This document shows, piece by piece, positions 1 through 10,599 of a stretch of 64,000 nucleotides of DNA. Every line of letters starts with the position of its first letter. Within the stretch, counting starts at the first letter, position 1. The stretch is from the NCBI RefSeq assembly GCF_036711975.1, contig NC_091972.1, positions 16,311,001-16,375,000 of the forward strand. Direction: 5' to 3'. The translations under genes were made by a program, and so were the position numbers. The notes below the pieces were generated by a model that did no database searches, had not been told where the DNA came from, and saw only the letters and a program-made list of their open reading frames with translations. Origin of the DNA: Onthophagus taurus. Taxonomy: Eukaryota; Arthropoda; Insecta; Coleoptera; Scarabaeidae.

Positions 1-929
1 AAAAAAGGATGAAAAAACATGAAATCGATGGAAACCGTAAGAAAATTAAAACTATATAGTATTCATAAGGAATGGGTTAAAATTTGAATTTGCTTTTATG
101 TTCAAAAGGAATTTAAAATTAACCGTATGCGGAGAAGTTTTAAGGAATAAAAGATAAGTTTTGTAAAAAGAGAAGTTTTGCGCTTTAGAATGGCAAGTTG
201 TATTTGGAATGTTGGAATGAAGGTTTTCTGAGGAAACGAATAGAAATTGTGTGCGTTGAGAAAATTGGACAAAGTGCTGTGTTAAAATCGAATTTTATAC
301 AAAATTCTAGTTTGGAGTTTCAAATAATAATTTATTCCAGAAAGAGTTATTTTAAATTTTTATTTGGAGGCATAATTAGGTATTAAACTTTATTATCTAT
401 TAAAGCAAGATATCTATTAAAATCACTTTCGTAAAACGATATAATTATCCTAAAAAAAATGCCTAATAAGTAAGACTAACCAACCCAAAAACCTTTATAC
501 TCATATCTTTTAGATTTTGCGTTTCATCAATAAATTTTTCAGACGAATGAAGACTTGAAAATTCATTGTTCATCTTTTCAAATGCTTCAGAAAAAAGTAT
601 TCTGAGTCTCATTCTATTAATAGATTTAAAGAGATGAAGTTAGTGATCAAGAGAAGTTAAATCTCATTTAACGAACGATTTCAATGAAAGCAAATATATG
701 TTGAGATACACTAAAACGGGATGTTTAATGTATACAAAATACTTTGATAAAACAAAGCGTCAGAATTAATTAATTTAATTAACTTAATGAAAAAAGAAAC
801 AGCTTCCCCAAAAGATTAACACGATAAAATATACGTTCTAGATGGACTCTCCTTCCAAATCGCAAAATAAGTCATATTTTAGAAGAATTTCAGAACGACT
901 GCAACATCATAGTTGACATAAAAAAAAAT
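1..929. other. no gene seen
   Basis: AT-rich sequence with only short chance reading frames. I see no conserved motif, terminal repeat or exon here. Confidence 0.5.
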
Positions 930-1476
930 AAAACAACTCTGAAGGATACAGAATGATATCGAGCAAGCCATCAAATAACGCAAGCAAGATGAGGAGCAGG
1001 AACAAGAACGATATCGTGGTACGACATTAACTTTATTAAAAGATGTGGAAGACTATCAGCTATCTTGAAGTGGTGGGAAGTGTTACGTTGGTCAAATTGG
1101 ACGAAACCCAAATATTATCACCAAAGGATGACAAGAAAGGTTATAGAGATCCATCGACATAGGAACAACATAGATAGAAAAGATGGTTGGGGCAGCACGT
1201 GGAAAATGGTAGTTATGGAAGGATTCACACTTTTTTTTAGCTTCATTGTGTAATGAAGCAGAAGAAGATGAAGGATTCTTTCTTAGCAATTGCAAAATGG
1301 CAAATGAGAATTTGTAATAATGTGATGTCGAAATTAGGTCTAGATACTTTTTTAAAACATGTAAATATTTAGTTTCAATGGAAAACGATTTAGGGGATGG
1401 TATATTTGCTTTAAATAAAGAACCAGAAGAGACTAATTTAGTTGCAGCATCGATTAATCGGCGATTTTTGATATCT
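930..1476 (+). repeat. dispersed repeat copy 1 (Penelope-like debris and unknown coding relic)
   Basis: This stretch matches 6035-6783 along almost its whole length but lacks an internal block of roughly 100 bp present there. The downstream part (about 1350-1476) reads as an open plus frame containing FALNKEPEETN and VAASINRRFLIS, and after a stop the open reading continues with SAPITGLLTSAMVKMNG near 1510-1560. I do not recognise that protein. The second copy carries a phrase typical of the Penelope-like element linker between reverse transcriptase and GIY-YIG domains, so at least part of the repeat is probably Penelope-derived. Confidence 0.5.
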
Positions 1477-1609
1477 TGACCAAAATTGCAAATATTTCAA
1501 GAAAATCGGCTCCAATAACAGGTTTATTAACATCAGCTATGGTAAAAATGAATGGAAAATTTCGTCGTAAATTTAACGATGCCGTTAACATCTTTTTACT
1601 ATAGCTATA

Positions 1610-3205
1610 CAGGGTGATTCATTAGCTCTATGACAAACTTTGGCAGATGAAAGATGATGCGATTCTAAGGAAAAAATGTTATATGAATATGGGTCCGATT
1701 CATTTTGGTTAGAGTTACAAGCCTTTGAAAATTTTACACAGTTTATAGGCAAATGAAAATGTAACATAAAAAATAAGTTGTTCGAAATGTCCGCCTTCAG
1801 CTTGAATGCACGCCTCACATCGACGAAGTAAAGATTCTATCACACGACGTATGATATTTGGATCATTCCGTATGCTATTAGCTGCATCTTGAATTCTGTC
1901 CAGTAGTTGCTGACGGGTAGTAATTTCTACATGGTACACAAGCTGCTTCATGTGTCCCCAGAAATAATAATCCAGCGGATTTAGATCTGGGGATCGTAGA
2001 CTACTGGACCTCCATTGCCAATCCATTTGTTTGGAAAATGTTCATGTAACCAAGCGATGACTTCTCTTCCTCGATGTGGTGGTGCACCATCGTGCTGATA
2101 CCACATATTTTGAACGATGTTAAGTGGTACGTCGTCGATAAAATCGAAAAGGTTATGTCCCAAGAAATTTCTGTACATATTTGCATTTAAGCGTTCATTT
2201 ATCACCCATACAGGTAGCAAAGAATTGTTAAAAATGCCACCCCAAACGTTTACACTAAACCGTTGCTGAAACCTTCCTGGTGTAATTGCATGTGGATTTT
2301 GCAAGGACCACACATGTTCGTTATGATAATTATTTATGCCGTCCCTAGTGAAACACGCTTCATCAGACCACAGAACTTGGGAAATGAAGTTATTATTTTG
2401 AGCATGTTGCTGAATAATCCAGTGGCAAAATGCTAAGCGTTGCTCAGTATCTCCAGGATGTAATGCTTGAACATTTTGGCGATGAAACGGATGTAACATT
2501 TCTCGATTCATTAAACGCCATACAAAACTTTGGGATATTTGTAACATGCTCGCTATACGCCGAGTACTAATTGAAGGGTCGTCAAGTACTAAATCAACAC
2601 GTTCTTCATTTTGTACATTCACATCATGGAGACGAACGGAATGTAGTGGAGCGGGGTTACCTGTTTCTCTCAGTCTGCGAAATGATGCACTAAACACTGT
2701 ATGGGCAGGTTGATGTCTATTTGGAAACCTGCGAAGGTATTCTCTTGCTGCTTGCCGAGCGTTTCCGTTACAAAGCCCGTATACAAAAATAATATCTGCA
2801 TATTCTTCAGTCGTAAATACATGCATTTTCGTTTTCGATCAAAACTCTGACAATTATAAACTTTGAAAGACACAGAATAGAGTAAATTGAAATGTTTGAC
2901 ATAAAGAACTCAGTTTTGTTATCACAGCCAACTCTGTATTTGTGTTTCATAATTATTGTTGCAAATCTTTACTTCGTCGATGTGAAGCGTGCATTCAAGC
3001 TGAAGGCGGACATTTCGAACAATTTTTGTAATTTTTAAACTTATTTTTTATGTTACATTTTCATTTGCCTATTAAACTGTGTAAAATTTTCAAAGGCTTG
3101 TAACTCTTTAACCCAACCCAACCCATATTCATATAACATTTTTTCCTTAGAATCGCATCACCTTTCATCTGCCAAAGTTTGTTATAGAGCTAATGAATCA
3201 TCCTG
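1610..3205 (-). mobile_element. long-TIR Tc1/mariner-superfamily transposon (DUF4817-type), copy A
   Basis: The element runs from CAGGGTGATTCA at the left end to its inverted counterpart ending in CCTG at the right, flanked by TA on both sides (1608-1609 and 3206-3207). The terminal inverted repeats are unusually long: 1610-1836 pairs with about 2960-3205. The inner half of each arm overlaps the 3' end of the transposase reading frame, so the C-terminal codons occur once as the gene end and once as an inverted non-genic copy. The single transposase frame between the arms is broken (see that entry), so the copy is inactive by itself. Confidence 0.88.
1715..2826 (-). pseudogene. transposase pseudogene (DUF4817 / Tc1-mariner type)
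   Basis: The N-terminal frame (2826 down to 1981, 281 codons) has the helix-turn-helix region typical of this insect transposase family (NGNARQAAREYLRRFPNRH; later ISTRRIASMLQISQSFVWRL), then the first catalytic Asp in LWSDEACF and the second in QHDGAPPH. The remaining part is in another frame from 2026 down to 1718 and begins with RSPDLNPLDYYFWG, holding the third acidic residue. The expected WPPRSPD block is damaged at about 1998-2006, giving a frameshift immediately before the third Asp. The C-terminus ends in CEACIQAEGGHFEQ, typical of the family. A nuclear DNA-cutting and joining enzyme in life; here non-functional. Confidence 0.88.
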
Positions 3206-3210
3206 TATAT

Positions 3211-3680
3211 TGGAGAACCATTTGCAGCTGAAAGAGAAGATAACTGAAATGTCAGCTCCTAAAATTTATGGAAGAATTTTGAGAGGATGATTGTGAGAAC
3301 TTAATATTTAAAACAAATGTGTACATCAATAATATTTACATAGATACAACTTACATGGTTAAGATTGGCTGTGGTGCTTGTCGCCACAGTAGTTAACTCG
3401 ACGAAGTTTTTTCCACCGGGACTTGACAAATACAATTTAGTTAATTGATTGTTAATTACTTTCTTCATGTATAACTGTTAAATTCTAACCGATTTCGTTT
3501 GTGAAAGAACATTGCAACATGGCTCCCAAACGTTAAACACTTTTTCAAAAGGCACACGTTTAGATCTGAAAGTTTGAAGTTCTAGGTCTAGTGATAGTGT
3601 TAGTTCAAATAATAAGCTATTAATACAGAAACTACAAAATCACCTACGATAACGGCATAGAGTTTTTCTGCACCTTACAA
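3211..3680. other. no gene seen
   Basis: No convincing coding, terminal repeat or RNA signal between the transposon and the LINE remnant. Confidence 0.4.
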
Positions 3681-3689
3681 CTATACCAA

Positions 3690-4160
3690 CATCATTACAA
3701 TTAACGTGGTAAACAACCCACATCTCACAATGATCAATGCAGATCTCAATAAACTGGTTGACTTACATAACAAAATTAGAGCATGCAAGGATTTTAATGC
3801 TCACTACTCATCATATGGTTAAGAACAACTCCAAAGGATAGTTAATGTATAACTGTACGCGATATAATATGTATTGCAGATTATTGTACCTAGACCATGA
3901 TGTAGCAAGAAAATAGCTTAGCTACGCAGTCACTGATAGTATCGAGCGACCCGAATTTCAACTCAATTGGAAACTATTCATTACAGTTATGAACTATTGC
4001 CGCATTAAAAAAGTGAATAAAAAAAAAGTTTGAAACCTGGAAATAAACTAAAAGCACTGGTGAACAATGGCAGCGACATTTTGTGAAAAGGAAAAGAAAT
4101 TACAAAGCCGGCAACTACAACCTGTCAAGATCTACAAGATTGAATGAGACAAACTTTTTT
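3690..4160 (+). pseudogene. probable non-LTR retrotransposon endonuclease remnant
   Basis: A plus-strand frame at about 3693-3821 reads TNIITINVVNNPHLTM followed by DLNKLVDLHNKI and ACKDFNAHYSSYG, resembling the endonuclease core of jockey/I-type elements, where the family form is close to CGDFNAHHSSWG. The frame then stops. Downstream sequence to about 4160 has no clear domain. Recognition rests on this one block, so the limits are approximate. Confidence 0.4.
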
Positions 4161-4164
4161 TTTT

Positions 4165-4600
4165 AATAAATTGGCGCACGAAATATTTGGCTTGTTTCCT
4201 CCTCATAGAATTTGGAGTTTTAACGAAAAAGTGTAAAGTTAGGTTGGTGTCGTTATTCTAAAAGAAGTAAAATAAGTGAGAATCTTTTCTTATGTACTAA
4301 AGTTGGTTGCAATGATTGATGCAATTCTTTTCCAATTCAAGTCTTTTTTAAAGACAAATGCTAATTGGTACTTCTAATGGATCATTCGGTGGAGGAATTC
4401 GTAGGTCAAACGAAAAAAGCTTTGATGTTGGTTGATAATTTCATAATACACGTCAAGTTTTTCTTCTCTTTGCAGACAATCATTAATGTAAGCTTTTTAT
4501 ATTATCTTCTCGAAGATTTTTGTAGCGACAAAATTATACCTATATTCTGATAAGTGCAGCTCACAATATAAAATCCATGTCTTGATTCTGTATCTTTACA
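4165..4600. other. no gene seen
   Basis: No recognisable coding or repeat structure. Confidence 0.35.
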
Positions 4601-4602
4601 CA

Positions 4603-4830
4603 CTTGAAAATACTTATCATCATCATCATCTCTAGCCTTATCCGCCATTCTTTCCAGTCTCTTGCAAGGATGCTCCAGTTAGCCGTACCAATTTTTTCCG
4701 CATCCTCAGATACCCCGTCTTTCCATCTGAGACTTGGTTTCCCTCTACCTCCATTACCTGTTGGTACTGCCTTAAAGGTTCGTCTCGTTGGTATACCCAC
4801 GTCATAACGTGCTACATGTCCTCCCATCTA
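4603..4830 (-). pseudogene. 3' end of an RTE-type LINE (truncated)
   Basis: The minus strand encodes MGGHVARYDVGIPTRR, GKPSLRWKDGVSEDAEKIG and NWSILARDWKEWR, the characteristic carboxy terminus of RTE-like 'endonuclease-reverse transcriptase' proteins. The element ends in an ATG/ATC trinucleotide run (plus-strand CATCATCATC near 4618-4630), as expected of RTE 3' tails. Everything upstream in the element is missing, so this is a 5'-truncated dead copy. Confidence 0.7.
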
Positions 4831-4834
4831 AGCC

Positions 4835-5480
4835 TCCCAATCTTGATCGTTGCTATTATGTCTCTATTTTACGATCCTCTATATAAGTTATCGAGTTCAA
4901 AATTATATATAGATATCCAAATACTTATAGATTTGATAAAATTATACACAGATATCCAGAACCATGACATAGAGTTCTGTCTTGTGATCGGAGCTTATCA
5001 TCATGGTAGAAAGTACGTACCACAAATTTATAGTGATTTCAGTTTCCAAAAATTAATTTTGAACTACAGTGGATAGTAGAACGAGACTTTTAAAGTGTGT
5101 GTTAAAAAAATAGTACGAAAATTTATTATGTCTACATATCATGTCATGGAGTACACAGCAAAAGGCAGTGTTTTTTTAAGAACTTGTTTATTTTTGAGAA
5201 ACATGGCGTAACTTACTTCTTCATTACTTCTCTACTCTGGATCATTACCACTTAAGCGCCCCAAATACTTACGTGTAAAAAAAACTTGCAACTAAATATG
5301 TGTCTTCTGATTGTTTCTGATTTTATGATAGGCTGTAGTGTCAAGGAGAACAACCTATGCGGCCAGAAGAAGACAGCTTTACAGATTATTTATTATATTA
5401 AAAGGTGGGCCATTTAACGTTTGGAATTATTTGAATCATTATAAAAAAAGTAATAAATATTTTTGAAAAGTATGATTTTA
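4835..5480. other. no gene seen
   Basis: Short open frames only, with no recognisable product. I see no terminal repeats. Confidence 0.35.
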
Positions 5481-5489
5481 TTAGAAGGA

Positions 5490-6030
5490 TGGACCCTTTA
5501 CATTTAAGAATGAAACACAACCATCGTAGGCTGGCCCTACACTACGTAATCCGAACAACTTTCAAGTACTTTCTCGATTGTTTGAGCTTGAATTTCATTA
5601 ATGGCAACTTTGATTTCGTGTTTCAAGGCCTCAATCGTCTCTGGATGGTTAGCGTGAGCCCCATATGCGACAATTTTGCTTATTGATATGGCCTCCGATT
5701 TGGAAATGGGTTTCTTCTAAAAAGGTGATTTTTTGGTAAAAATGTTCATATTCGGCCAAGCGATCTCCAGGCTATTAGGCGAACCGAGAATGAATCGGAT
5801 GGTCATGACGCTTCAGTTTTTGGACTAATTGAACTTTGTAAGCCTTTGTAAAAAGTTCGAGAAATGTGCAGTTCCTAAGAACGATTACAAGTTGATGTTG
5901 ATATTTTCGGCTGAGCATACTGGATAAACTGAGTTGAAGGCATTGATATTTTCATTTCATTTCTTCTAAATTTTCGACGTCAAATTCTTACAGTTTGGGT
6001 TCACTTTGGAAGTAAGTTTTCAATATTTCC
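5490..6030 (-). pseudogene. degenerate mariner-type transposase fragment
   Basis: Minus-strand reading with several frame changes contains INKQNCRIWG (family form VNKQNCRIWG) and then AHANHPETIEALKHEIK followed by INEIQAQTIEKVLESC, both typical of the C-terminal half of an insect mariner-like transposase. The catalytic DGA and SPDL blocks between them are absent, so an internal deletion is evident. The N-terminal side continues to about 6030. A second partial copy lies at 6785-7050. Confidence 0.5.
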
Positions 6031-6034
6031 CGTT

Positions 6035-6783
6035 AAAACAACTCAGAAGAACGGCTACACTCTGAAGAATACAGAAGGATATCTAGCAAGCCACCAAATG
6101 ACGCAAGCAAGATGAGGAGCAGGATTTTAGGAGGAAGACACGTATCAGCCGGATTTATCTGCATCCCTTATATTTCATGTGTAACGGAGCGGATTGCAAG
6201 GCACTTAAAGAAGAACGATATCGTGGTACGACACTAACTTTGTTAAAGGATGTGGCTATCTTGAAGTTGTGAGAAGCGTTACGTTGGGGAAATTGGACGA
6301 AACCCAAATATTATTACCAAAGGATGATAAGAAAGGTTATAGAGATCCATCGACATGTTCCTATGTCGACATAAATAGAAAAGATGGCTGGGGCAGCACA
6401 AGGAAAATGGTAGATATGGAAGGATTCACAGCCTTTTTTAGGTTCCATGTGTAATGGAGGGGCAACAGAAGAAGATGAACGACGTCAAATTCCAAGAGAG
6501 ATCATTTGACCGAATTCTTTCTTGGCAATTGCGAATTTTGTAGCATCCAAACGTCTTGGTCCACAAAATGGCAAATGAGAATTTATAATAATGTGATGTC
6601 GAATACTGTGTTTCACGGGGAGTGAAAAATCAGGGGTCGAAATTAGGTTTAGATACTTTTTTAAAAGATGTGAATATTTAGTTTCAATGGAAAACGATTT
6701 AGGAGATGATATTTGCTTTAAATAAAGAACCAGAAGAGACTAATTTAGTTGCAGCATCGATTAATCGGCGATTTTTGATATCT
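6035..6783 (+). repeat. dispersed repeat copy 2 (Penelope-like debris)
   Basis: Paralogue of 930-1476, longer by an internal block. At about 6122-6230 the plus strand encodes LGGRHVSAGFICIPY and ISCVTERIARHLKKNDI, matching the linker between the reverse transcriptase and GIY-YIG endonuclease of Penelope-like elements (compare VLERIAK at 61 kb). Stops and frame shifts follow. The segment containing KDGWGSTRKMVDMEGFT is not recognised. Both copies end at the same sequence (TTTTTGATATCT), which suggests duplication of a composite unit rather than two independent insertions. Confidence 0.5.
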
Positions 6784-6784
6784 G

Positions 6785-7050
6785 AAAAGGTGATTTTTTG
6801 GTTGATCTTCGGCCAAGCGATTAGGCGAACCGAGAAAGTTTTTGAACTAATTAAACTTTGTAAGCCTGTGTAAGAAGTGCGAGAAATGTTCCGTTCCTAA
6901 GAACGATTACGAGTTGATGTTGATGTTTTCAGCTCAGCATACTGGACAAACTGAATTGAAGGCCTTTCATTTCTTCCAAATTTTCGACATCGAATTCTTA
7001 CAGTTTGGGTTCACTTTAGAAGTAAGTTTTCAATATTTCCCATTTTTGTT
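6785..7050 (-). repeat. second copy of the degenerate transposon fragment
   Basis: Closely parallels about 5725-6030, including the run around AGTTGATGTTGATGTTTTC and the block ending CAGTTTGGGTTCACTTTAG. It is shorter at the left because of deletions. No intact frame. Confidence 0.5.
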
Positions 7051-7154
7051 CAAGCGTAAATTTTTCCATTTTATTAATGTCAAAACTAATTTTTTGTCAA
7101 TTCGTGAATGTCATTCTATCATTTAAAATCAAAATAACCGGCAGTTCAAATTCC

Positions 7155-8097
7155 AAAGATTAGATGGCACAAACAATTGATGGTATTCCATCAATTTTAA
7201 TCAAGGAATGTCCACACTCTCTGTGCCTTTCTTTAACTATTTTATTTAATGCTTCATTAATAATGAGTGTCTTTCCTTCATTGTGGAAGCGGGCTCTTGT
7301 TCTTTCCATTTTTAAATCTGGGACCGTGGTGTTATATCGGATTACCGCCCCATATCTATTTTGCCAGCATTTGGGAAAGTGCTTGAGAAAGTAGTTCATG
7401 CACGTCTATTCTTTGCCCTTAAGTCTAAAATCAATTGTAGACAACATGGTTTTTTTGCTGGTCGCTCCGTTGAGAGTAACTTGCTTGAATATACCCATAT
7501 ATCTTCTTTTGATGATTCTCGTCAAGTTGATTCAATTTATACCGATTTTAGTAAAGCTTTCGACCAGGTGAATCACAACTTACTTGTGTTTAAACTAATG
7601 AAGTTTGGTGTTCAGGGGAAACTTTTGCAATGGCTTGTTTTCTATCTGAAGGAGAGATGCCGGATTGTTTCGGTTGCAACGTGTCTCATTTATTAGAGAT
7701 TTGGGTGTTACATTTGATTATAAATTATTATTTGATAAACATATTGATACTGTTGTCTCCAAAGCCTGGCGTATGTTAAGATTTATTATAAGATCCATGG
7801 TAGCTTTTTCTAACATTGATGCAATTAGAAATCTTTATTTTGCCTATGTCTACAGCACACTTAACTTTTGCAGCGTCGTTTGGTATCCTCAGTATCCCTC
7901 GTATAAATCTAGAATTGAGCGTATTTAATCTAAATTCCTCAAATACCTTTGTTTTAAATTATTTGTTCAATACATTGATTACGAATCAACTTGCACTTCT
8001 TTTCGTATGTTAACCTTCAACCAGCGTCGCTTTGTGGGGATATGTTATATTTTTACAAACTTTTGAACAAGTGTGATTTTCCAATGCTTGTTGATTC
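7155..8097 (+). pseudogene. jockey-like non-LTR retrotransposon, 5' and internally deleted
   Basis: Reverse transcriptase pieces occur in order on the plus strand: a thumb/finger part around FPSLWKRALVLSIFKSG (about 7270-7320), KVLEKVVHARLFFALKS, then HGFFAGRSVESNLLEY and IYTDFSKAFDQVNHN with the first catalytic Asp (about 7430-7580). Near 7685 the frame jumps to FIRDLGVTFDYKLLFDKHI, which normally lies well after the YADD catalytic motif. The GVPQGS and YADD motifs are therefore deleted. The sequence continues to VVWYPQYPSYKSRIERI and is cut at 8097 by the palindromic element; its 3' end resumes at 10237. Confidence 0.78.
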
Positions 8098-8363
8098 TAC
8101 AAGGTGTTCCGGTGACTCGGGGCATAAAATGAATCTCATATACTAGAGCAAAAATGATGATGATCGTGAAAAAAAAATTATTATAAAAGTCTTCAAATGG
8201 CCAAGATATAGGCCATCAAAGTTCCGAAATTTTAACACATTTTTCTAAATAATTTCAATACCATTTATGGTAGAGTGTTGAAATTTGGTACAGGGTAAAC
8301 AAATATCAAGCAAAATCATTGAACCAATTTTGACTTTGATCGGGCGGCGGCAACCATGCTATA

Positions 8364-9970
8364 CAGGCTGTCCCTAAAATTTGTTTGCTCAGAACTTTTT
8401 TGTTCGCTCGTAACCCTACATTTATTTTTGTGCTATTTAATAGAAAATTTATTTTAGAAACTTTTATCACTCTTTGAAAATTTTGATAACATTAACCGTT
8501 TTCGAGTTATACGCGAAAATATTAAGCTTCGATTTCAATGGTAACACTAAAAAACAAATATCTTCGAAAAAGTCAAGGTTGGCCATGGCAATTAAAAAAA
8601 AACAAATTGAGCTGTCAACTTGCTTATGTCGTTTAAACACAAATGATAGTTTTTTGTTAGTTAAGTTTTTATTAATTTTAAGTGTTCAAAATGGAGAGTT
8701 ACACATTTAGTGAACAAACTGACATGATTTTGACATTATGGAAATGTCATGGAAACGCCGTAGCAGCCGCTAAGATCAGTTCGAACACCCGAACTAGAAG
8801 AAGATATTCTAGACTACGTAGAAGAAACTATTACAGCTAGTACTTTGGATATGGCGAGGCATTTTTTAACTTCAAAAACATTTCTTTGTTACAAAGTTCA
8901 GGAAGATCGACTGGCGGATTACCCACTGCGACTGCAATATTGCCAAATAATGCAGCACAAAATCCAAATTGATGATCAGTTTTTAGAAAAAGTGCTTTTT
9001 ACAGAAGAATCCACTTTTTCTAAAGATGGAATCACCATTTTGAGAAATTTACATAGTTGGGCGGACGAAAATCTCATTTAAGAAAACTTGGAAATCACAA
9101 TGGAGATTTTCTCTTAACGTTTGAGCTGGCATTGTGGGCGATGTAATTATTGCACCCGTTTTCTTGCCATCAAGGCTGGATGGACATACATACAGGCGAC
9201 ATTTAGAGGAATTAGATGATTTTTTAGATGACATTCCTTTAAACACAAGGCAAGCAATGTGGTATATGCATGATGGTGCTCCTGTGCATAGCACACAGGC
9301 TGTCCAAGAATTTCTGAGGGGACGTTTTCCGGGACGGTGGATTGGACGATCGCCGGATCTTATACCTGTAGATTTTTATTTAAATCGCTAGTTTACTGCG
9401 TTGAAATAACTTCATTTGATCAACTTCGAACTGAGACCAGTGTTCTCCGCAAAGTGCGCTTTAATTTAAGACGGCGATATCAGGCAGTGTTTTTGAAAAT
9501 CTGCTTTAGTTTTTTTTTTCTTTTTATTTATTACTATTTGTTTATAATTTTATTGCTCTTGTTAATATTTTTGTTAGAATTTTTGTTATGTTCTTGTTTG
9601 TTGTTACCGTGACAATTAAATTTATTGTTTTGGAAATTACATTCTTTTATTCAACTGAAATAAATTAACGCTGGATTTAACTAAATCTGCACTTAGAAAT
9701 TTATGCAAATAATGGTTATTAATTCAGTTTGTTTTTCAATTCTCATCGCCAACTAAGATCTTGCGGAATATGTTTCCTTTTTTTGTTTGTTACGATTGAA
9801 ATCAAAGCTTAACATTTTCGCGTATAACTCGAAAACGGTCAATGTTATCAAAATTTTCAAAGAGTGATAAAAGTTTCTAAAATAAATTTTCTATTAAATA
9901 GCACAAAAATAAATGTAGGGTTACGAGCGAACAAAAAAGTTCTGAGCAAACAAATTTTAGGGACAGCCTG
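8364..9970 (+). mobile_element. long-TIR Tc1/mariner-superfamily transposon (DUF4817-type), copy B
   Basis: Begins CAGGCTGTCCC and ends with the complement GGGACAGCCTG; TA duplications lie at 8362-8363 and 9971-9972. The inverted arms extend inward about 200 bp (to about 8570 and from about 9790). The element sits at the exact centre of symmetry of the surrounding palindromic element. Its transposase is decayed. Confidence 0.85.
8690..9510 (+). pseudogene. transposase pseudogene (DUF4817 type), copy B
   Basis: N-terminal traces read YTFSEQTDMILTLWKCHGNAV. A frame at 8845-9078 has VLFTEESTFSKDG, in which the usual first catalytic Asp (FTDEATF) is Glu. After a stop, the 9134-9388 frame gives PVFLPSRLDGHTYRRHLEEL, then MHDGAPVHSTQAVQEF with the second Asp and GRWIGRSPDLIPVDFYLNR. 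Compared with sister copies, the WPP residues before SPDL are missing. Stops and frame changes follow. Dead copy. Confidence 0.8.
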
Positions 9971-10236
9971 TATAGCATGGTTGCCGCCGCCCGATCAAAG
10001 TCAAAATTGGTTCCATGATTTTGCTTGATATTTGTTTACCCTGTACCAAATTTCAACGCTCTACCATAAATGGTATTGAAAATATTTAGTAAAATGTGTT
10101 AAAATTTCTGAACTTTGATGGCCCATATCTTGGCCATTTGAAGACTTTTATAATAATTTTTTTTTACGAATCGTCATCATTTTTGCTCTAGTATATGAGG
10201 TTAATTTTATGCCCCGAGTCACCGGAACACCCTGTA

Positions 10237-10597
10237 TATGTTCATGTTCCTCCAAGATTACTTTGCTTTGACTTTCTATTTATGACATCTACTCCTAGAA
10301 CTAATGCCTGTCAAAACTCTTCTTTATTGAAAATGGCAAGATCAGTAAATCGTGTTAACATAGATCTGTTTCAACATTCTTTCTATGCATTTAAAAAACT
10401 GCTCTTTGCTGTAGTTGGTGTGTTGCTTCGAGCGTTCATTTGATATTTGATATATCATATATTTATATCACCTAGACTTAGTTTTAGTTTTTTCCTTTTG
10501 ATATTAATTCATTATTATTATTATCATTATTTGTGGTACAGTGTTATTGGGTTCGACTTGTTTCTGTACCCACATGAGATAAATAAATAAATAAATT
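10237..10597 (+). pseudogene. 3' end of the jockey-like LINE interrupted at 8097
   Basis: Immediately beyond the palindromic element the plus strand resumes coding with VHVPPRLLCFDFLF, TPRTNACQNSSLLKMAR and DLFQHSFYAFKKLL, the typical jockey-group C-terminus. It is followed by an AT-rich 3' UTR and an (AAAT)n tail at about 10577-10597, which marks the element's 3' end. Joining this to 7155-8097 restores the order of a single retrotransposon copy. Confidence 0.7.
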
Positions 10598-10599
10598 CA

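Larger units (their letters stand above)
8100..10234. mobile_element. palindromic (foldback) element, split by an internal transposon
   Basis: Left arm 8100-8361 and right arm 9973-10234 are each 262 bp and are inverted copies of one another with scattered substitutions. Ends are CAAGGTGTTCCGG (left) and its complement ending in CCTG (right), with TA at 8098-8099 and 10235-10236. With the internal transposon removed, the arms meet in the perfect palindrome ACCATGCTATATAGCATGGT. Before that insertion this was therefore a nearly pure hairpin element of about 525 bp with mariner-like ends, inserted in the jockey-like LINE. Confidence 0.82.
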
